64,000 nt of DNA, from assembly GCF_018129405.1 (NCBI RefSeq), contig NZ_JAFCLP010000005.1, forward strand, positions 62,001 to 126,000. Reading direction: 5' to 3'. The notes beneath the pieces were generated by a model that searched no databases, was not told the DNA's origin, and saw only the letters and a list, made by a program, of their open reading frames with translations. The position numbers and the translations under genes were made by a program. The DNA is from Bradyrhizobium iriomotense (lineage in GTDB: Bacteria > Pseudomonadota > Alphaproteobacteria > Rhizobiales > Xanthobacteraceae). How positions within the stretch are numbered: the stretch's first letter is position 1; each line of letters opens with the position of its first letter. Below are positions 17,826-25,700 of the stretch, one piece after another.

Positions 17826-19187
17826 CTACTTCCGCACGCAGATCACGCGCACGACGGCGGCTTTTGCGTCCGTCGAGTTGCCGTTCGCGCTGACACCATT
17901 CGCTTTCAGGAAATCGCGCGCCGTTTCCGCCGAGACCATCACCGCCTGTGACGCCGGCACCGCTGTCGCGGGGCCCGCGACCATTGCCGGCTTCAGCAGC
18001 GCGACACCGGCGAACTTGCCGTCGCCATCGACCGCGGGACCGCCAGAGAAGCCAACCGCCGGTGGCGGCGACAGCGCGGAATCGCTTGATGTGACCGGCG
18101 CCAGCGTTCCCTTGGCGCTCGATACGCCGGCCGCGCCGCCCTGGCTCTGCGGATCGGCGATGCCGATGACATCGACATTGGTCTTCCCCGCTCCGCCGGC
18201 GAGGCTGAGCGGCTTCAGGCCCCGCGCGCCGTAGATGTGCAGCAGCGCGAGATCGTGCTCCTTGTCCTCGGCGAGGCGGTCGGCGCTGCCGAAGCCTGCG
18301 ATGGTGATCGCAAGGCAGCTGTCGGTGACGAGGCGGTCGGCCAGAATCGCGCCATCGTCGCTGACGACGAGGCCGGTGCCGTATTCGACATTCTTGCGCG
18401 GCGGCGGTCCGGCCATCGGGGTGGACGGGAACGCGTTGAATGCGCTCGACATCGCGATCACGACCGGCTCGACCGTATTCTCCATCGCCTGGTCGTACAG
18501 GATCGTCATGATGCGGACCTCGTCGCCCCTGAAGGTGCCGCGCACGTAGAATTTCTTCAGGCCCTGAAGTCCCGACAGCACGAAGAAGTCGGGCTTCACC
18601 ACGGTGTAGTCGACCTTGCGCCCCGCAGGCTCCTTCTTCTCGGCTTCGGCGAGCTTCGCGGTGGTCGGGTTCGCCTCCTTGCGGCGGCTGAGCAGCACCT
18701 GCACGGTTCCGGTCGGCGAGATCCATTTCGAGCCGTTGGCGTCGCTCGCCTGTTGCGGCACCAGCTTCGAGGGAATGCCGAGACGCGCACCGCTGGTCGG
18801 CTCCATCACGATCTTCCAGCCGACGCTGTCCTGCTTCCGACGCGCCGTCTCGGCGAGTGCGGCGCGCTCCTGCGGATTGAGCACGCCGGTGGGCTTGCCG
18901 CCCTTGGCCTTCTGGTATTCCTTGATGGCGTTGACCATGCGCTCGCTGACGTCGCCGGTGATGGCGCCGTTATATTGGCCGACCCAGGCGAGGTCGGACT
19001 GCAGCGACAGCCGCTCGGCCTGCGCCATGGCATCGGCGGTTTCCGACGCCGTCTGGGCTGCCGGGGGGCGGACTGGGACGGTCTGGACCGGTTTCGGCTT
19101 GGTGCCGGGGACCTGCGGCGCCGTCATCTGGGCGTTCGCGCCTGTGGCAGAAGCCAACATCAGTGTTGCCGCAAGCATCGATCTCAT
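17826..19187 (-). CDS. Secreted trypsin-fold protein with peptidoglycan-binding-like N-terminus
   Basis: A clear signal peptide opens the protein (MRSMLAATLMLASATGANAQ). A peptidoglycan-binding-like helical segment follows (LQSDLAWVGQYNGAITGDVSERMVNAIKEYQ, split here by position: about residues 45-75), then a basic linker and a trypsin-like domain from about residue 260. The catalytic Asp (KEHDLALLHI) and Ser (GFSGGPAVD) are present. The segment where HtrA-type proteases carry the catalytic His reads GAILADRLVTDSC, with no His. It may therefore be a pseudoprotease or a variant. Start 19187 is preferred because it places the signal peptide at the N-terminus. Substrate and role are unknown. Confidence 0.8.
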   Translation of the reverse strand: MRSMLAATLMLASATGANAQMTAPQVPGTKPKPVQTVPVRPPAAQTASETADAMAQAERLSLQSDLAWVGQYNGAITGDVSERMVNAIKEYQKAKGGKPTGVLNPQERAALAETARRKQDSVGWKIVMEPTSGARLGIPSKLVPQQASDANGSKWISPTGTVQVLLSRRKEANPTTAKLAEAEKKEPAGRKVDYTVVKPDFFVLSGLQGLKKFYVRGTFRGDEVRIMTILYDQAMENTVEPVVIAMSSAFNAFPSTPMAGPPPRKNVEYGTGLVVSDDGAILADRLVTDSCLAITIAGFGSADRLAEDKEHDLALLHIYGARGLKPLSLAGGAGKTNVDVIGIADPQSQGGAAGVSSAKGTLAPVTSSDSALSPPPAVGFSGGPAVDGDGKFAGVALLKPAMVAGPATAVPASQAVMVSAETARDFLKANGVSANGNSTDAKAAVVRVICVRK

Positions 19188-19292
19188 GACAAATCCAGCC
19201 AGCCCATTGAATGCAATGCCATTGAAGCACATCTCGTTGGTCGCGAACAATGTTGCGGCGGTTCAGGTGGCTTAGAGACCACGAACTGAGGT

Positions 19293-19399
19293 CCTCATCC
19301 TGAGGAGCGGCCTGAAGGCCGCGTCTCGAAGGATGGCCACAGGCGATATCGGGGCCTTCATGGTTCGAGACGCGCGTTCCGCGCTCCTCACCATGAGGG
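19293..19399. repeat. Long imperfect inverted repeat, family E
   Basis: The outer arms are CCTCATCCTGAGGAGCGG and CGCTCCTCACCATGAGGG. Inner arms built on CGCGTCTCGAA and TTCGAGACGCGCG can also pair. It fills the gap between the divergent protease and MoeB-like genes and ends 20 bases before the MoeB start, so it overlaps or adjoins that gene's upstream control region. Confidence 0.8.
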
Positions 19400-19418
19400 T
19401 TGAGAGGAACGTACGACG

Positions 19419-20222
19419 ATGCTGAGCCCGGACGAACTCGAACGCTATGCCCGCCATATCGTGCTGCGCGATGTCGGTGGTCCCGGCCAGGCCGCGCTGA
19501 AGCGTGCCTCCGTGCTGGTAGTTGGTGCTGGCGGCCTCGGCGCGCCCGCTCTGATGTATCTGGCCGCCGCCGGCGTCGGCACGCTCGGCGTGGTCGATGA
19601 CGACGTGGTGTCGCTGTCCAACCTGCAGCGCCAGGTGATCCACACGACGCCCGACATCGGTCGGCACAAGGTCGAGAGTGCGGCCGAGCGCATCGCGGCG
19701 CTCAATCCGCATGTCCGCTTCGTCGGCCACGCCACCTGGCTCAACGCCGACAACGCGCTGAGCCTGATCGGCGACTACGATCTGGTGCTCGACGGCTCCG
19801 ACAATTTCTCGACGCGTTATCTCGTCTCGGATGCCTGCTTCTTCGCGCAACGGCCGCTGATCACGGCGGCGCTCGGCACCTTCGACGGCTCGCTCACCAC
19901 CATCCGCGCGCATGAGAAGAACGAAGCCGGCGAATTCAACCCGACCTATCGCTGCCTGTTCCCGGAGGCGCCGCCGCCGGGCACCGTGCCGGCCTGCGCC
20001 GAGGCCGGCGTCATGGGGGCGCTCGCCGGCGTGCTCGGTTCGATGATGGCGCTGGAGGCGATCCGCGAGATCGTCGGCTTCGGCGACGGCCTGGTCGGCC
20101 GCCTCCTGATGATCGATGCGCGCGCGATGCGCTTCGAGACGCTGCGCTATGCCCGCGATCCCGCCAATCCGCTCAATGGCGACGGGCCTGTGATCACCGA
20201 TCTCAGCGCCCATCGCACCTGA
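19419..20222 (+). CDS. moeB: MoeB/ThiF-type sulfur-carrier adenylyltransferase (E1-like)
   Basis: This 267-residue E1-like enzyme adenylates the C-terminal Gly-Gly of a ubiquitin-like sulfur carrier (MoaD or ThiS). VVGAGGLGAPALMYLAAAGVG is the nucleotide-binding loop; NLQRQVIH and DGSDNFSTRY are family motifs. YRCLFPEAPPPGTVPACAEAGV matches the MoeB core. The C-terminal region ends RYARDPANPLNGDGP, where many MoeB proteins have CPxCG, so the second half of the zinc site is missing. No moaD or thiS lies nearby, so the partner is open. It converges with the aldo/keto reductase gene, 9 bases apart. Confidence 0.88.
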   Translation: MLSPDELERYARHIVLRDVGGPGQAALKRASVLVVGAGGLGAPALMYLAAAGVGTLGVVDDDVVSLSNLQRQVIHTTPDIGRHKVESAAERIAALNPHVRFVGHATWLNADNALSLIGDYDLVLDGSDNFSTRYLVSDACFFAQRPLITAALGTFDGSLTTIRAHEKNEAGEFNPTYRCLFPEAPPPGTVPACAEAGVMGALAGVLGSMMALEAIREIVGFGDGLVGRLLMIDARAMRFETLRYARDPANPLNGDGPVITDLSAHRT

Positions 20223-20231
20223 TTGGCGCCG

Positions 20232-21239
20232 TTACGTCATGGCCGGCTTCTCGCTGTCGAGATGCGCCATCTGCTCGGCCGCGTAACGCGTGCCGGCGGC
20301 GACATTCGGCGGGAAGGCTTTTGCCAGCGCCGCGAGATGCGCCTGCGTCAGCGTCACCTTGGTCGCGCCGAGTGCCTCGCCGAGGCGATTGCGCGTGCGC
20401 GCGCCGATCAGCGGCACGATCTCCTTGCCCTGTGCCGCCACCCACGCGATCGCAACCTGTGCCGGCGTGGCACCGATCTCGCTGGCGATGGCGCGCAGCT
20501 GCTCCACCAGCGCAAGATTGGCGTCGAGGTTCGCGCCCTGGAAGCGCGGCGTCATCAGCCGGTAGTCGCGGCCGGCCTTGCCTGACTCCTTCGACCAATG
20601 GCCGCTGATCAGGCCGCGCGCCAGCACGCCATAGGCGGTGATGGCGATGCCGAGCTCGCGGCAGGTCTTCAGGATGTCGCGCTCGATGCCACGCTCGATC
20701 AGCGAATATTCGATCTGGAGATCGGCGATCGGATGCACCGCATGCGCGCGGCGAATGGTGTCGGAGCCGACCTCGGACAGGCCGATATGCCTGACGTAGC
20801 CGGCCCTCACGAGATCGGCGAGGCCGCCGATGGTCTCCTCGATGGGAACGTTGGGATCGAGCCGCGCCGGGCGGTAGACGTCGATGTAGTCGGTGCCGAG
20901 ACGCTGCAGCGAATAGGCGAGGAAGTTCTTGGTCGCGGCCGGCCTCGTGTCCATTCCGGCGAATTCGCCGGCGGGGCCGCGCAGCGCGCCGTACTTGACG
21001 CTGAGCTGCACGTTTTCGCGCGGTACGTCCTTCAGCGCCTCGCGGACCAGCATCTCGTTGTGGCCCATGGCATAGAAGTCGCCGGTGTCGAGCAGCGTGA
21101 TGCCGGCGTCGAGTGCCGCATGCACCGTGGCGATGGCTTCGCCGCGATCGGCGGGGCCGTAGACCTCGGACATGCCCATACAGCCGAGCCCGAGGGCTGA
21201 GACGGCGGGGCCGGTTGAACCGAGTTTGCGCTGTTCCAT
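20232..21239 (-). CDS. Aldo/keto reductase
   Basis: This 335-residue TIM-barrel NADPH-dependent oxidoreductase begins MEQRKLGSTGPAVSALGLGC. The catalytic Asp and Tyr are in LDTGDFYAMGHNE and the Lys in LSVKYG. At the usual His position the sequence reads DVYRPARLDP instead of the common YYQHRVDP form, so the fourth tetrad residue is absent. NADP binding is seen in the C-terminal PLIGARTRNRL. It is divergently transcribed from a LysR regulator 115 bases away, which probably controls it. Substrate unknown. Confidence 0.9.
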   Translation of the reverse strand: MEQRKLGSTGPAVSALGLGCMGMSEVYGPADRGEAIATVHAALDAGITLLDTGDFYAMGHNEMLVREALKDVPRENVQLSVKYGALRGPAGEFAGMDTRPAATKNFLAYSLQRLGTDYIDVYRPARLDPNVPIEETIGGLADLVRAGYVRHIGLSEVGSDTIRRAHAVHPIADLQIEYSLIERGIERDILKTCRELGIAITAYGVLARGLISGHWSKESGKAGRDYRLMTPRFQGANLDANLALVEQLRAIASEIGATPAQVAIAWVAAQGKEIVPLIGARTRNRLGEALGATKVTLTQAHLAALAKAFPPNVAAGTRYAAEQMAHLDSEKPAMT

Positions 21240-21354
21240 GTTGGCTCTCCCAAAAAGGCGGCTGACGGCGCCGCGTGACGAGGCCAGATATGCGCTTGGT
21301 CGATTACCCCGATAAGCTGGACAATCCAGAATGGCTTGTTCACATTGGCGAACA

Positions 21355-22266
21355 ATGGCCGACCCTGACCTGCGCGATCTCGATGCCTTCGTGGCAGTCG
21401 CCCGCACCCGCAATTTCCGGCGCGCGGCGGTCGAGATGCGCGTGTCCGTATCGAGCCTGAGCCAGCGGCTACGCGACCTGGAGGAGCGCCTCGGCGTCCG
21501 CCTGATGAACCGCACCACCCGCAGCGTCGCGTTGACCGAGGCGGGCGAGCTGCTGCTGTCGCGCGTTGCCCCGGCGCTGCGCGATGTCGGCGATGCCCTG
21601 GAGCAGGTCCGGGGCCTGCGCGAGATCGCCTCGGGCCGCCTGCGCATCAACGCGCCGCCGCCGGCGGTCGATCTCGTGCTGGCGCCGATGGTCGGCCCGT
21701 TCCTTGGCCTGCATCCGCAGGTCGATCTCGACATCGTCTCCGAAAGCGGTTTCGTCGACATCGTGAGTGGGGGCTACGACGCCGGCGTGCGCTATGGCGA
21801 GCATCTCGCGCAGGACATGGTGGCGATCCCGCTGAGCGGTCCGCAGAGTTACGTCGTCGTGGCTTCGCCCGATTACATCGCGCGCCGCGGCAGGCCGCTT
21901 CATCCGAAAGATCTGCTCGAGCACGATTGCATTCGCGCCCGCTACTCGAGCGGCGTCATGCATGATCTGGAGTTCGAGAAGGCCGGCCAGGTCGTGAAGG
22001 TCGACCCGCCCGCAAAGCTGATCTCGACCAATATGAACCTTGCGATGCGCGCGGCGCTTGACGGCGCCGGCATCTGGGCGACGCTCGACGGTTATGTCGG
22101 CGATGCCGTGAGATCCGGGGCGCTGGTCAGCTTGATGGAAGATTGGTGCGAGCCGTTTCCCGGCCCGTTCCTGTATTATCCGAGCCGGCGTCAGGTGCCG
22201 CCTGCGCTACGCGCCTTCATCGATTTCGTCGCCGACTGGCGCAGGCGCGAAGGGCACAGAGCATGA
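21355..22266 (+). CDS. LysR-family transcriptional regulator
   Basis: This 303-residue regulator has a winged helix-turn-helix at residues 5-64 (LDAFVAVARTRNFRRAAVEM, then VSSLSQRLRDLEERLGVRLM) and a periplasmic-binding-protein-like effector domain. It belongs to the AaeR/PecT-like group. It diverges from the aldo/keto reductase gene and is its likely regulator. I start at 21355; an in-frame ATG at 21331 would add 8 residues. Its last codons and stop lie inside a dispersed repeat (22261-22305), so the repeat supplies the stop codon. Confidence 0.92.
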   Translation: MADPDLRDLDAFVAVARTRNFRRAAVEMRVSVSSLSQRLRDLEERLGVRLMNRTTRSVALTEAGELLLSRVAPALRDVGDALEQVRGLREIASGRLRINAPPPAVDLVLAPMVGPFLGLHPQVDLDIVSESGFVDIVSGGYDAGVRYGEHLAQDMVAIPLSGPQSYVVVASPDYIARRGRPLHPKDLLEHDCIRARYSSGVMHDLEFEKAGQVVKVDPPAKLISTNMNLAMRAALDGAGIWATLDGYVGDAVRSGALVSLMEDWCEPFPGPFLYYPSRRQVPPALRAFIDFVADWRRREGHRA

Positions 22267-22305
22267 TCCGGAAAAGTGTGCAGCGGTTTTCCGACAAGAT
22301 CATGC
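22261..22305. repeat. Dispersed palindromic repeat, family C copy 1
   Basis: The element starts GCATGATCCGGAAAAGTGTG and ends GATCATGC, with GCGGTTTTCC inside. A second copy with a longer insert is at 56637-56708. The TGA of the LysR gene (22264-22266) is formed within it. Confidence 0.85.
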
Positions 22306-22319
22306 TCAAACAATAAACT

Positions 22320-23321
22320 TCAGAGCATGCTCGGCAGCACGCGATCCGGCGGCTTGTGGGCGTCGAGGAAGGTGCGGATGTTGATGATCACCTTCTCGCC
22401 CATCTCGACGCGGCCTTCGATCGTGGCCGAGCCCATATGCGGCAGCAGCGTGACCTTGCCCGCCTTGGCGAGCCGCACCAGCTTCGGGTTCACTGCGGGC
22501 TCGTGCTCGTAGACGTCGAGCCCGGCGCCGCCGATCTCGCCGCCCTCGATCAGCTTGATCAGCGTGTCCTCGTCGGTCACCTCGCCGCGCGCGGTGTTGA
22601 CGATATAGGCGTCCTTGCGGATCAGCTTCAGCCGCCGCGCCGAGAGCAGGTGATAGGTCGCCGGCGTGTGCGGACAGTTCACCGAGATGATGTCCATCCG
22701 CGCCAGCATCTGGTCGAGGCTTTCCCAATAGGTCGCGCCAAGTTCCTCGGCGATAACAGGGGCGACGGGACGGCGGTTGTGATAGTGGATCTGCAGGCCG
22801 AAGGCGCGGGCGCGCCGCGCCACCGCCTGGCCGATGCGGCCCATGCCGACGATGCCGAGACGTTTTCCCCCGATGCGGTGGCCGAGCATCCAGGTCGGCG
22901 ACCAGCCCGGCCAGGGCTTTCCTTCGGTCAGGATCGAGGCCCCTTCGATCATCCGGCGCGGCACGGCGAGGATCAGCGCCATGGTCATGTCGGCAGTATC
23001 TTCGGTCAGGACCTTTGGCGTGTTGGTGACGGTGATGCCGCGGGCATGCGCGGCCTCGACATCGATATTGTCGACGCCGTTGCCGAAATTGGCGATCAGA
23101 CGCAGCTTGCAGTCGGGCTGGTTCACGACATCGGCGGTGATGTGGTCGGTGACGGTCGGAACCAGCACGTCGGCGGTGCGCGCAGCTTCCGCGATCTGCT
23201 CAGGCGACATCGGCGTGTCGTCGAGATTGATCCGCGCGTCGAACAGCTCGCGCATCCGCGTCTCGATCGAATCCGGCAGCTTGCGCGTCACCACGACGAG
23301 GGGCTTTTTCTTCACCGACAT
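22320..23321 (-). CDS. D-isomer-specific 2-hydroxyacid dehydrogenase
   Basis: This 333-residue NAD(P)-dependent dehydrogenase is of the glyoxylate/hydroxypyruvate reductase type. The NAD-binding loop is GIVGMGRIGQAVARRA. The catalytic Arg lies in VNTARGEVTDEDTL, the Glu in YEHEPAVNP and the His in LLPHMGSATIEGR. It acts on glyoxylate, hydroxypyruvate or a related 2-keto acid. The gene stands alone: convergent with the LysR gene on one side, with a 327-base gap to the SH3 gene on the other. Confidence 0.9.
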   Translation of the reverse strand: MSVKKKPLVVVTRKLPDSIETRMRELFDARINLDDTPMSPEQIAEAARTADVLVPTVTDHITADVVNQPDCKLRLIANFGNGVDNIDVEAAHARGITVTNTPKVLTEDTADMTMALILAVPRRMIEGASILTEGKPWPGWSPTWMLGHRIGGKRLGIVGMGRIGQAVARRARAFGLQIHYHNRRPVAPVIAEELGATYWESLDQMLARMDIISVNCPHTPATYHLLSARRLKLIRKDAYIVNTARGEVTDEDTLIKLIEGGEIGGAGLDVYEHEPAVNPKLVRLAKAGKVTLLPHMGSATIEGRVEMGEKVIINIRTFLDAHKPPDRVLPSML

Positions 23322-23648
23322 GTCCTGCTCTCATGAGGCGCCGCAGGCCGCCTCTGTCGCCAAAGGCCGGCCGTTGAGGTCTCATTAACCCGGTTGTTCG
23401 ACACTGCCCTTGCCGTGTCGTCCCCGGCGCTTCCTCTAAGCTCTCCCGAGATTTCCAGCCGGAAAATCGGGACAAACTGGTCGTTCAAGTGCTCGTCCTC
23501 TCTAGCAGAAGGCCGGGCCAAGACAAGAACCACGGGCCAAGGCTTGGCGGAACACCCGCGTGGGGCGGGTCAGGGACCGGCAGGGCAGGGTTTTCGGAGT
23601 TTGGGGTGAGGGTTCGGCGCGGCCGGGTCCTCGACAGGAGACGGGTTG
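23322..23648. other. Gap between divergent dehydrogenase and SH3 genes
   Basis: I see no convincing gene in these 327 bases. The left part should hold the dehydrogenase promoter. The right part leads to the SH3 gene and ends with an AGGAG ribosome site about 10 bases before its ATG. No strong hairpin or repeat family was found. Confidence 0.5.
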
Positions 23649-24179
23649 ATGGCGTTGGGGCGTTTTTGTTCGGTGATGGCGCTCGTTTGTACCTGGTTGA
23701 GCGCCTCGGTCGGCCCATCGCATTCGGCGAAGGACAACACGCCGCAGACCGCCAGCGGCTTACCCGTGCCGCGCTATGTCAGTCTCAAGTCGGATCACGT
23801 CAACGTCCGCGCCGGTCCGACCAAGGACAATGACGTGGCCTGGGTCTATACCCGCGCCGGCCTGCCGGTCGAAATCACCGCCGAGTTCGAGAACTGGCGC
23901 CGGGTGCGCGATTCCGAGGGCGCCGAGGGCTGGGTCTATCACTCGCTGCTGTCGGGCCGCCGCACTGCGGTCGTCACCATGAAGCACAAGGACGACCTCG
24001 CGCCGATCTACGACCGGGCCGACCCCGACAGCGCGGTCGCGGCCAGGCTCCAGGCCGGTGTGGTCACGCAGGTGAAGAAGTGCACTGCAAACTGGTGCCG
24101 CGTCACCGGCAACGGCTTTGACGGCTGGATCCAGCAGGAACGCCTCTGGGGCGTGTATTCCGACGAGCAGGTGAATTGA
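23649..24179 (+). CDS. Secreted bacterial SH3-domain protein
   Basis: This 176-residue protein has an N-terminal signal peptide (MALGRFCSVMALVCTWLSAS, cleavage near SHSA). One SH3b domain covers about residues 40-105 (SDHVNVRAGPTKDNDVAW, WVYHSLLSGRR). A second, diverged SH3-like unit runs to the C-terminus (YDRADPDSAVAARL, WIQQERLWGVY). Such proteins are periplasmic and often bind peptidoglycan or peptides. No enzymatic domain is attached, so its role is unclear. Confidence 0.85.
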   Translation: MALGRFCSVMALVCTWLSASVGPSHSAKDNTPQTASGLPVPRYVSLKSDHVNVRAGPTKDNDVAWVYTRAGLPVEITAEFENWRRVRDSEGAEGWVYHSLLSGRRTAVVTMKHKDDLAPIYDRADPDSAVAARLQAGVVTQVKKCTANWCRVTGNGFDGWIQQERLWGVYSDEQVN

Positions 24180-24187
24180 CCCGTAGG

Positions 24188-24227
24188 GTCATTCCGGGTC
24201 TGGTCCTTCAGACCATCCCGGAATGAC
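24188..24227. repeat. Palindromic intergenic repeat, family A copy 2 (short)
   Basis: A 40-base element runs from GTCATTCCGGGTCTGG to CCATCCCGGAATGAC, right after the SH3 gene stop. The arms pair almost throughout with a small CCTTCA loop region, so it could terminate the SH3 transcript. Confidence 0.8.
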
Positions 24228-24240
24228 GGTGCAAATGACA

Positions 24241-24263
24241 ATGGCCGGAACGAGCCCGGCCAT
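24241..24263 (-). terminator. Hairpin downstream of irr
   Basis: ATGGCCGG and CCGGCCAT form a perfect 8-bp stem around a 7-base loop, 30 bases past the irr stop. A near-identical stem follows infB at 39936-39960. No long T-run is present, so termination is probable but not certain. Confidence 0.45.
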
Positions 24264-24293
24264 GTCGACGAATTTAGCAGCTTAAGACCGATC

Positions 24294-24785
24294 TCAGCGC
24301 TTCTTGCGCAGGCGCACGACCATGTCGATGCGAGAGATCTCATAACCCTCGGGCACCTCCGGCATCTTGGACAGCGCCAGATGCGGATCCTCGATGTCGA
24401 CCAGCTCATGGCTGTTCTCGAGGTAGTAGTGGTGATGGGTGGTGACGTTGGTGTCGAAATAGGTCTTGGTGCCGTCGACGCTGACCTGGCGGAGCAGGCC
24501 GGCATCGGTGAGCTGGTTCAGTGTGTTGTAGACGGTCGCCAGCGACACCGGGACCTTGGCCAGCGTGGCTTCCTCGTACAGCATTTCAGCCGTGAGGTGG
24601 CGTGCGCCCTTGCCGAACAGGAGCCAGCCCAGCGCCATGCGCTGGCGCGTCGGACGGAGCCCGGCGGACTGGAGCATTTCGTTGACGTCGTGCCAGGGGC
24701 AGCCGGTCAGGGCCGGCTGGCGGCCGGACAGAAGGGCTGCGGTATGGACGTCATCGTCGTGATGGGGCGCGGTATTCTCGCTCAT
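24294..24785 (-). CDS. irr: Iron response regulator Irr
   Basis: This 163-residue Fur-family regulator of rhizobia is degraded upon heme binding when iron is available and controls heme synthesis and iron homeostasis. Both known heme sites are visible: Cys29 in the regulatory motif GCPWHD, and His117-His119 in TTHHHYYLE. The DNA-binding helix region reads LRPTRQRMALGWLLF with VPVSLATVYNTLNQL. Start 24785 (MSENTAPHHDDD) gives the length known for the Bradyrhizobium protein. It diverges from fabA. A promoter with Fur-type direct repeats lies just upstream. Confidence 0.98.
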   Translation of the reverse strand: MSENTAPHHDDDVHTAALLSGRQPALTGCPWHDVNEMLQSAGLRPTRQRMALGWLLFGKGARHLTAEMLYEEATLAKVPVSLATVYNTLNQLTDAGLLRQVSVDGTKTYFDTNVTTHHHYYLENSHELVDIEDPHLALSKMPEVPEGYEISRIDMVVRLRKKR

Positions 24786-24823
24786 TTCCAGATTTCGGGC
24801 ACGCGTGAACAATATCTCCCTGC

Positions 24824-24862
24824 AATATAAGAATAGAAAGATGCAGATGCAAGTTTCTCGCA
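24824..24862 (-). promoter_or_regulatory. irr promoter with Fur-type direct repeats
   Basis: On the minus strand TTGCAT (24847-24852) and TATATT (24824-24829) are separated by exactly 17 bases, a good sigma70-type pair. Hexamers TGCGAG (24857-24862), TGCATC (24846-24851) and TGCATC (24840-24845) form imperfect direct repeats over the -35 box. Published work on B. japonicum describes Fur binding such repeats at irr (recalled, not checked). The rest of the 352-base irr-fabA gap holds no gene that I can support. Confidence 0.65.
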
Positions 24863-25137
24863 ACTAGAGAGGTTCTAATCAGCTCTGGAACCGGGCGAGG
24901 AGCCCGTCATTTTACCTTCATGAGAGCGCTTTGCCACTGAAATGGCCTGTGTTAGAGAGCCCGCGGTTCCGCTTAGCCGATTTTGGCGCAACCGGGCATG
25001 GAGGCCCGGTCCGCAGTCCATCCGGGGCTTGCGGGAGCTGCGCCTGACGACGGCAATTGGCGTTGTTCTCCGACCGAGACGGGGCCCATTTTCGCCAAAG
25101 AACGCCGCTCAATCGGAATTTGAACAGAGGCTCGTGC

Positions 25138-25659
25138 ATGCTGAACAGGCGCAACGGTTACGAATACGAGGACTTGCTGGCATGCGCGCGCGGCGAGATG
25201 TTCGGCCCGGGCAATGCCCAGCTGCCGCTGCCGCCGATGCTGATGTTCGACCGCATCACGGAAATCAACGACAAGGGCGGCGAGTTCGGCAAGGGCTTGG
25301 TGCGCGCCGAGCTCGACGTGAAGTCGGACCTCTGGTTCTTCGGCTGCCACTTCAAGAACGATCCCGTCATGCCCGGCTGCCTCGGCCTCGATGCGCTGTG
25401 GCAAATGGTCGGCTTTTATCTGGGCTGGATCGGCGGCGAAGGTCGCGGCCGTGCGCTCGGCCTGAACGAGTTGAAGTTCAGCGGCCAGGTGCTGCCCGAG
25501 GCCCGCAAGGTTGTGTACAACGTCGACATGAAGCGCGTGATGCGCTCAAAGCTGGTGCTCGGTATCGCCGACGGGTGGCTTTCGGTCGATGACCAGATTA
25601 TCTATCGCGCCAAGGATCTGAAGGTCGGCCTGTTCAAGCAGGGCACGAGCCTGGGCTGA
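25138..25659 (+). CDS. fabA: 3-hydroxydecanoyl-ACP dehydratase/isomerase FabA
   Basis: This 173-residue hot-dog-fold enzyme dehydrates 3-hydroxydecanoyl-ACP and isomerises the trans-2 to the cis-3 product, which starts unsaturated fatty acid synthesis. The catalytic His lies in [20 protein letters not shown] and the Asp in the DALWQMVG helix. Start 25138 ([14 protein letters not shown]) gives the normal family length. It is first of fabA-fabB-fabI, 41 bases before fabB, and diverges from irr. Confidence 0.97.
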   Translation: MLNRRNGYEYEDLLACARGEMFGPGNAQLPLPPMLMFDRITEINDKGGEFGKGLVRAELDVKSDLWFFGCHFKNDPVMPGCLGLDALWQMVGFYLGWIGGEGRGRALGLNELKFSGQVLPEARKVVYNVDMKRVMRSKLVLGIADGWLSVDDQIIYRAKDLKVGLFKQGTSLG

Positions 25660-25700
25660 GGCGCATCACCAAGAAAGACAACGATTTAGGCGAGGCTGTC

